Assembly: GCA_050743385.1 (NCBI GenBank)
Contig: JBOGFJ010000285.1
Location: 1 to 7,322 of the forward strand
DNA length: 7,322 nt
Source of the DNA: JACDBD01 sp050743385
Lineage (GTDB): Bacteria; Actinomycetota; Acidimicrobiia; IMCC26256; JACDBD01
Reading direction: 5' to 3'
Shown one piece after another: positions 5,498 through 7,322 of this stretch. Under the pieces are notes generated by a model, which was not told the origin of the DNA, searched no databases, and saw only the letters and a list, made by a program, of their open reading frames with translations. A program made the translations under genes and the position numbers. Every line of letters begins with the position of its first letter. Positions within the stretch are counted from its first letter, which is position 1.

Positions 5498-6808
5498 ATG
5501 ACCGACGTACTCGAACGGGTCGCACAGCCGTCCGCGCCGCCGGCGCAGTCGCGGCGCGCCGCGCCGGGAAGGCCGGTGACCTTCGACCCGAGCCGGTCGG
5601 GGCGGGCACTGCTGGCGACGTTGTCGGCGGCGGCAGGTGTGATCCATCTCGTCATGGTGCCGTCGCACTGGGGCGAGTCGGTGATCGAGGGTCTCGGTTT
5701 CGTCGTTGCCGGGTGGTTCCAGCTCGCGGTTGCGTGGCTGGTGTTCACCCGGCCCTCGCGCGGCCTGTTGCGCCTCACCGCGCTCGCGAACTGCGCGTTG
5801 ATCGGAGCCTGGGCGTGGAGCCGCGTGTTCGGTCTGCCGTTCGGCGCCCATGCGGGCCACGCCGAGACGGTCGGATTCGTCGACGGCACGACGGTCGGGC
5901 TGGAAGCGGCGCTCGTCGCTGCATCGGTGCTCGTGCTGCTCCGGCCCGGATTCGGCCGGCACTGGTCGCGCGCCGCGCTCGGTTTCGCCACCATCGTTCC
6001 GCTGGCGGTGGTGGTGCTCGCCACGGCCGCGATCGCGTCGCCGGGGGCACGCGACCACGCTTCGGGTAGCCACGGCGAGCACGGGGCCGCGGCCGCGGGG
6101 CACGGGCACGGAGCGGGGGAGGCTGCGGCCGTCGACGACCGCGGGCTCTCGACGCTCAGCAACGGCCACCACCACGAGATCGGCCTCGAGCAACCGCTCG
6201 ATCCGCCGACGCGCGCAGAGTTGACTCGCCAGATCGCACTCACGCAGCGAGTCGGCGAGATGTACCCGACGATCGCGGCGGCGGAGGCGGCCGGCTACCG
6301 GCGGGCAGGGCCCTACTCACCGGGCCTCGGGTTGCACCTTCTCCGGCTGAACGGTCCCGGTCTCAACGCCGACGGCGTGATGGACGACGAAGACCTGCTC
6401 TCGCCGATGTCGATCATCTACGCAGGAACCGAGCCCGACTCGCCCATCGCCGGGTACATGTACTACTCGACGAGCGCCGAGGAGCCCGTGGGCTTCGCGG
6501 GTCCGAACGACGTTTGGCACTACCACACCAACACCTGTGTCGTGTTCAACGCCGACGGCACGATCGACGCTCCGTTCGGCGCCGACACCGGTGACGTGCC
6601 CACCAGCCTGTGCGAGCAGGCCGGCGGCACGATGCTGGAACAGACCCAGTGGATGGTGCACGTGTGGTCGCTCCCTGGGTGGGAGTCGCAGCAGGGGCTC
6701 TTCGGCGAGGTGAACCCGGCGCTCCCGTGCCCCGACGGGACCTACTACCGGCTGCCGATCGAAGAATGGATCGACCATCCGCTGAACGTCTGCCGGTCGG
6801 AGGGCTGA
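5498..6808 (+). CDS. uncharacterised membrane protein with His-rich linker and C-terminal Cys/His domain
   Basis: A 436-residue protein I cannot assign to a named family. After a Pro/Arg-rich cytoplasmic N-terminus (1-36) come five predicted membrane segments, about 37-55, 62-84, 90-108, 129-148 and 158-180. They include GVIHLVMVPSHW (47-58) and SRVFGLPFGAHAGHAETVG (108-126), which resemble uncharacterised actinobacterial membrane proteins. A His-rich linker (187-226) contains GHGHG and HHH. The C-terminal domain (about 235-436) has GLGLHLLR (276-283), DVWHYHTNTC (338-347) and QWMVHVW (384-390). Four cysteines lie at 347, 372, 411 and 432. Five segments with a basic N-terminus inside would place this domain outside the cell, where the cysteines could form two disulfides. 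The HxH, Cys and His residues could bind copper, zinc or another metal; this is inference. The ATG follows a GGGGGGA tract (5488-5494). The direct repeat and kinase gene upstream suggest control by the two-component system. Confidence 0.85.
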   Translation: MTDVLERVAQPSAPPAQSRRAAPGRPVTFDPSRSGRALLATLSAAAGVIHLVMVPSHWGESVIEGLGFVVAGWFQLAVAWLVFTRPSRGLLRLTALANCALIGAWAWSRVFGLPFGAHAGHAETVGFVDGTTVGLEAALVAASVLVLLRPGFGRHWSRAALGFATIVPLAVVVLATAAIASPGARDHASGSHGEHGAAAAGHGHGAGEAAAVDDRGLSTLSNGHHHEIGLEQPLDPPTRAELTRQIALTQRVGEMYPTIAAAEAAGYRRAGPYSPGLGLHLLRLNGPGLNADGVMDDEDLLSPMSIIYAGTEPDSPIAGYMYYSTSAEEPVGFAGPNDVWHYHTNTCVVFNADGTIDAPFGADTGDVPTSLCEQAGGTMLEQTQWMVHVWSLPGWESQQGLFGEVNPALPCPDGTYYRLPIEEWIDHPLNVCRSEG

Positions 6809-6831
6809 GCGTCGGTCGAGGGGGCGGGTCG

Positions 6832-7322
6832 TCAGCAGCCGCGTCCGCGCAGGTCGCGGGAAGCCTGGCGCCCGCCCTCCAGCCGATAGGCCGAGTCGTA
6901 CGAGAACGAGAGCAGGTTCGCCACGCACTTCCCGTCGATCGTGTACGGGACGTTGCCGGCGCCCGGGTCGGCGGGGTCGGCGAGCGCCTTCTGCTCGTCG
7001 TAGGTCCCGGCGCCGATCGAGGAGGCGTCCGCCGAGTCGTCGAACGTGCGCGTGATGAGGCGCGCGGTCGCGCTCGTGTCGCCTTTCAGGTAGCGGTCGA
7101 ACCACGCCAGCGTGTAGTGGAACGACATCCGCTCGCCGTAGCGGCTGGCGGGGAACGAGGCCGGGAACGGCTGGTACCCCCACTCGTAGTGTGTACTCGC
7201 GCGTGGGGTGATCGACATGGTGTCGACTCCCGCGGCGACGAGCTGGTCGAAGGCCCCGAGGTGCTGGGCGGGGTCGGGTGGGTTGTCCGGGTCTTTGGGT
7301 GTGAGCACACTCGGGAACGCGT
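6832..7322 (-). CDS. alpha/beta hydrolase, C-terminal part (5' end beyond window edge)
   Basis: On the minus strand the frame is open to the right edge, so the gene starts outside the window. The GTG at 7306-7308 is probably an internal Val, since in-frame Ala-Phe-Pro-Ser precede it. About 162 residues are visible. After an acidic, Pro-rich loop (PKDPDNPPDPAQH) comes GVDTMSITPRASTHYEW, where the His (codon 7189-7191) fits the catalytic His after the last core strand of an alpha/beta hydrolase. Next is SRYGERMSFHYTLAWFDRYL, a helix typical of the C-terminal end of secreted lipase/esterase-like hydrolases. The last 50 or so residues carry two cysteines, one being the final residue, which could pair if the protein is exported. 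The nucleophile Ser and any signal peptide lie outside the window, so the substrate class is open. It converges with the His-rich membrane protein gene, with only 23 bases between the stops and no clear terminator there. Confidence 0.72.
   Translation of the reverse strand, partial: AFPSVLTPKDPDNPPDPAQHLGAFDQLVAAGVDTMSITPRASTHYEWGYQPFPASFPASRYGERMSFHYTLAWFDRYLKGDTSATARLITRTFDDSADASSIGAGTYDEQKALADPADPGAGNVPYTIDGKCVANLLSFSYDSAYRLEGGRQASRDLRGRGC

Noticed and set aside
6087..6098. Palindrome CCGCGGCCGCGG within the His-rich membrane protein gene
   Set aside because: It is mostly the consequence of a run of Ala codons (GCC/GCG) in the low-complexity linker, so no regulatory meaning is needed.
5248..6243. 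331-codon open frame on the minus strand across the kinase end and the membrane protein gene
   Set aside because: Its product is low-complexity Ser/Pro/Ala/Arg with no domain, and it is antisense to two well-supported genes. A shorter overlapping minus frame (5360-6193) has the same character.
6809..6831. Possible bidirectional terminator between the convergent genes
   Set aside because: The 23-bp gap has no inverted repeat of useful length and no T-run on either strand.

Overview
The window is about 70% G+C, with strong G/C preference at third codon positions, GTG as well as ATG starts, and short gaps between genes. Together with an MprA/MprB-like two-component pair, an LtrA-family protein and DrrB-like permease residues, this points to a chromosomal segment of an actinobacterium (Actinomycetota). 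The lineage within that phylum cannot be fixed from the sequence alone. I see no rRNA, tRNA, CRISPR, insertion sequence, integrase or phage gene.

Layout, left to right. (1) 1-308, plus strand: the C-terminal end of an ABC-2 type export permease, cut by the left edge, followed by a possible hairpin terminator. (2) 463-1680, plus: an LtrA-family multi-pass membrane protein. Its upstream region holds a perfect 12-bp palindrome and a possible promoter. (3) 1776-3257, plus: a flavin-dependent monooxygenase carrying both signature motifs of type I Baeyer-Villiger monooxygenases. (4) 3355-4023 and 4020-5411, plus: a translationally coupled OmpR-family response regulator and membrane sensor histidine kinase. 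(5) 5498-6808, plus: an uncharacterised membrane protein with five predicted membrane segments, a His-rich linker and a Cys/His/Trp-rich C-terminal domain. (6) 6832-7322, minus: the C-terminal end of an alpha/beta hydrolase, convergent with the previous gene and cut by the right edge.

The most interesting part is the right half. Directly between the kinase gene and the His-rich membrane protein lies an 11-bp-period direct repeat (TGAGAAC twice, 5398-5415). This is the geometry bound by tandem OmpR/PhoB-type winged-helix regulators. It sits about 45-66 bp upstream of the start point predicted from a TAGGGT -10-like element. The simplest reading is that the response regulator at 3355 controls the membrane protein at 5498, making a small signalling module of kinase, regulator, box and membrane effector. 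The effector's fusion architecture and likely metal-binding residues suggest a role in the envelope or in metal handling. That function is inferred, not demonstrated.

The LtrA protein and the monooxygenase look like separate transcription units. Three of the four gaps upstream of plus-strand genes contain a TAGGNT -10-like hexamer. No gene-free stretch exceeds 300 bases; the longest is the 154-bp gap at 309-462.
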